From positions 1,596,501 through 1,660,500 of the forward strand of contig CM050454.1 in the NCBI GenBank assembly GCA_027563935.2: 64,000 bases of DNA, given 5' to 3'. The notes beneath the pieces were generated by a model that did not search any database, was not told the origin of the DNA, and worked only from the letters and a program-made list of their open reading frames with translations. Both the position numbers and the translations under genes were made by a program. Numbering within the stretch: the first letter of the stretch is position 1; every line of letters starts with the position of its first letter. Origin of the DNA: Costus lasius (lineage: Eukaryota > Streptophyta > Magnoliopsida > Zingiberales > Costaceae). This document shows positions 61,602 through 64,000 of this stretch, piece by piece.

Positions 61602-63579
61602 TTTGGAGATTCTTGAGAGCATCTCAACATGTCGTTCGATTTTATGCATATTCTATTATTTATGAGGAAGAAACATGTAAAACAAACACATGAACAACTT
61701 GAGGGCATCCGTCCTATTAAATCCTTCATTAAAATCGGCTGAAAGTATAGATCATTAGCGTGGCTGAATATTTATAAATAAAGTTGGCACAATTTTTTTT
61801 GACACAGGCAAATTAAATAATGAGAGCAGGATTTGATCTCAAGATCTTGTTATAAACAACAAAAATCCTTACCAATTGAATTAACTGTCACCCTCAAGTT
61901 GGCACAATTTAGTTGTGATGGAAATATTGCTTCGTGCCTGTTGTTGTTTAGGTTGAGGCGGGGACATGGTTCATACAGAAGAGCTACAAATGAAAACATA
62001 AAAAGTAACAATGACCATGGAACCACCTAAAAAAAGGTTGAACCAAAACATCTAGTCGTTTCCTGCAACCTCTAGATGGCATTGATGATACATGATGAGC
62101 TCAGAGAAGTTAAGATATAGTGGACACATGGGGACTGACTTGACAATTTTGTTGTTGCTTCACCTCGATGAGCATGTTACTCTTCATAGCTCGCGTCACA
62201 TTCTACCTAAGATTTTAGAGCTTTCTCAATGTTGTTCCACTATTGCTTTGCTTCCTGGAGCTACTCAATTGAGAACCTTAGATCTATAGGCCAAGGTGTA
62301 TTTTTTTTTAGTTGAGATCCATTAATTGCTAGTACTGTTAATTGGATGCTTATATGGGCAAATTTTAAAAGATTCAGAAAAATCACACATTCATTTGGTA
62401 GGTAGATTTTTTTTTTTTTTTTTCTGAACTATTCAATAACATTCAACCCTTATCACTCGAGAGGCCATACCGAAGTTATTTACGTTTTAACTTTATTTTA
62501 CTTGGATTGCTTACTCACTATTTGAGTCCTGAAGTTTTATCTTATATTTTTTGCTTCATCACTCAGTTAATTTATGACTAAGCAAACTCTAATCTTTCCT
62601 CTTAAGTCACTTGCGCACTTCTTGATGGACCAAGACCATAGTTCATCACTCTAATCACTTTGGTGTTGCTTGAGCAATTGGACTTCACATCAGCAACTTT
62701 CCATGTTCTTCTCGTTGGAGTCAAATCAAAGGGACTTGCTACCATTGTGTGACATTAACTACATCAAAAATGACTTTATTACTATTAAGTTAACCAACAT
62801 CCATTTTAACATCTATTGCTATTGTCACTATTCATTACATCCTTAATGCCTTTAACATTCACAATAGCCATCTAGCATAACTATAGCAACTAATGACGGA
62901 ATAGAGTATGTCACTCAAATTTTCATGATTTGGAATACAAGACCAAAGAGTCTAAAGTATGAAAGCTTGAGGTTAGCTCAATCCTTTTACAACTCTCTAG
63001 AAATAATAATATATTAAAGTTTCAAGCTAGGCCTACTGGTCCAAACATTCTTTATTCACTTCTTTGATGCCCATACACTACCTTAAGTCATATACACCAA
63101 ATGTTCCATCGATATTCTACGAAGATAACATATCAATCTCTACCCACATTTTATCCCTCGTAGGTATTGATAAAAGCCTCTTCCTAAACAAACAAATGCA
63201 CATGAGGTGCAGCTAAGAGGCCAGTCTTTGGTTTACGTTCGCACACATTTATTTCTCATTTCCTTTACATTAACCTTCCTTTAATCATAATCTTGAGATT
63301 GCTAACTAACATAATCATCACTGAGAGTATGCCCCTGATAACTCATCCGTTGTAATGTAGAGATTTCTGACTAACTTAACTATGTCTATTCTTTGTCCTT
63401 GTTTTTCTTTTGTCAAGGCTACTTGACTAGATTACCCCTAGGCTGTCTATAAAACTTCTATATGTTAACAAATAACAATAATAACTCTATTGAGCTACGT
63501 GAGAATAAATGATTATTGAAACCAAAATTTACCCAATTCTAACATCAAATGAAAGGTAAAAATTAGCAATTTCAATGAT
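61602..63579. other. Convergent intergenic region
   Basis: It lies between the 3' ends of PMM (plus) and the WD40 gene (minus). It is AT-rich, with an oligo-T run at 62408-62422. Small frames (61833-62030, 62092-62289) carry no domain. Confidence 0.5.
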
Positions 63580-64000
63580 TCATTCTGCCAGGTCCGTCAC
63601 CTTCTTCCCTAGGAAAATTTGCAGCACCCCATCTGACCCTCCGGCAGCGAGCATTCCCTCATTCATCGCCGCCACCTGCCTCCAGCTCACTGCACCGACG
63701 ATCCCCTCCGGCCTCCTTGGCCCAAACCCCTTCACCCAAATCGGTTCTCCCCATCGCAGATCGTATACGAACACCTCGTTGCTCTCTGATCCGCTCCCGA
63801 TGAGCCCCGCACTGCGCCACACCGACATCCCGATGAAGCTCCGTGAGTTTGCGTGCCCCCTGTACGCTCGCAACTGACGCCCGTCCCTCCAGTCCCACAA
63901 CCGGTGGGTCCCGTCGGTTCCCGACGTCACCACCCGCCGCGCCCCCTCCGCGAACCGCACGTACGCCACCGCCCGCTCGTGCCCGCCGAGCACCGCAACC
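63580..64000 (-). CDS. RUP: RUP/COP1-like WD40 protein, C-terminal end (runs off window)
   Basis: The frame is open to the window edge, and the first codon seen is internal: GTG at 63991-63993 is a Val, not a start. It carries two to three WD40 blades: GGHERAVAYVRF with RRVVTSGTDGTHRLWDW, then YRGHANSRSFIGMSVW with GSGSESNEVFVYDLRWGEP, then AGGSDGVLQIFLGKKV near the end. This pattern matches the C-terminus of RUP1/RUP2, DWD proteins that promote reversion of the UV-B receptor UVR8 to its dimer; COP1 and SPA blades are related but differ. The DNA is GC-rich at third positions and has no intron here. The stop is at 63580-63582. Confidence 0.8.
   Translation of the reverse strand, partial: VAVLGGHERAVAYVRFAEGARRVVTSGTDGTHRLWDWRDGRQLRAYRGHANSRSFIGMSVWRSAGLIGSGSESNEVFVYDLRWGEPIWVKGFGPRRPEGIVGAVSWRQVAAMNEGMLAAGGSDGVLQIFLGKKVTDLAE

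Overview
This is nuclear DNA of a flowering plant. The genes have introns and plant-type products: an ER-lumenal BiP ending in HDEL, a cytosolic phosphomannomutase and a RUP/COP1-like WD40 protein. The rest is dominated by Athila-type Ty3/gypsy and Angela/SIRE-like copia LTR elements. The GC-rich third positions of the WD40 gene and of the 53.8 kb gene suggest a monocot, but that is only an inference. No bacterial or organellar gene block was seen.

Layout. 1-3.7 kb is intergenic, with a GC-rich repeat-like block and a small Mutator-type MITE. 3.72-29.12 kb is one composite structure. Two inverted ends (3719-3763 and 29068-29115) enclose arrays of a 21-bp minisatellite and a stack of LTR elements inserted one into another. 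An Athila-type solo LTR (4033-24128) is split by a copia-type solo LTR (5231-23814, target duplication GATTT). That LTR is split by a second Athila-type LTR (5470-20555, TTAGG) and a third (22044-23623, GGCGC). The second is split by an Athila element with both LTRs (5874-19488, CTTAT/CTTAC), whose env-position ORF is in turn split by a further copia-type solo LTR (about 9294-10889). Another solo LTR (26768-28345, CTACC) sits in the right minisatellite array.

29.1-37.3 kb is the first gene island. It holds a GC-rich transposon-like unit, an 8-exon BiP gene (30929-34963) with an ERSE-II-like element upstream, and a short uncharacterised gene (35720-36532, minus) with a Harbinger-like insertion just upstream. 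37.3-46.4 kb is repeat-rich: a broken paralogue of the uncharacterised gene, a chromovirus LTR with PBS and truncated gag, a Harbinger-like insertion and one arm of a segmental duplication. 46.4-52.2 kb is a deleted Athila-type element with intact target duplications (ACAAG) but no RT or integrase. 52.5-53.7 kb is the other arm of the duplication, partly inverted.

53.8-64 kb is the second gene island. It holds an intact-looking paralogue of the uncharacterised gene (53795-54565), an 11-exon phosphomannomutase gene (55933-61601) with a GC-AG intron, and the 3' end of a WD40 gene on the minus strand running off the window. BiP acts in ER protein folding. Phosphomannomutase supplies mannose-1-phosphate for GDP-mannose, and so for N-glycans, GPI anchors and ascorbate. 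The two share a theme of secretory-pathway supply, but nothing in the sequence shows co-regulation.
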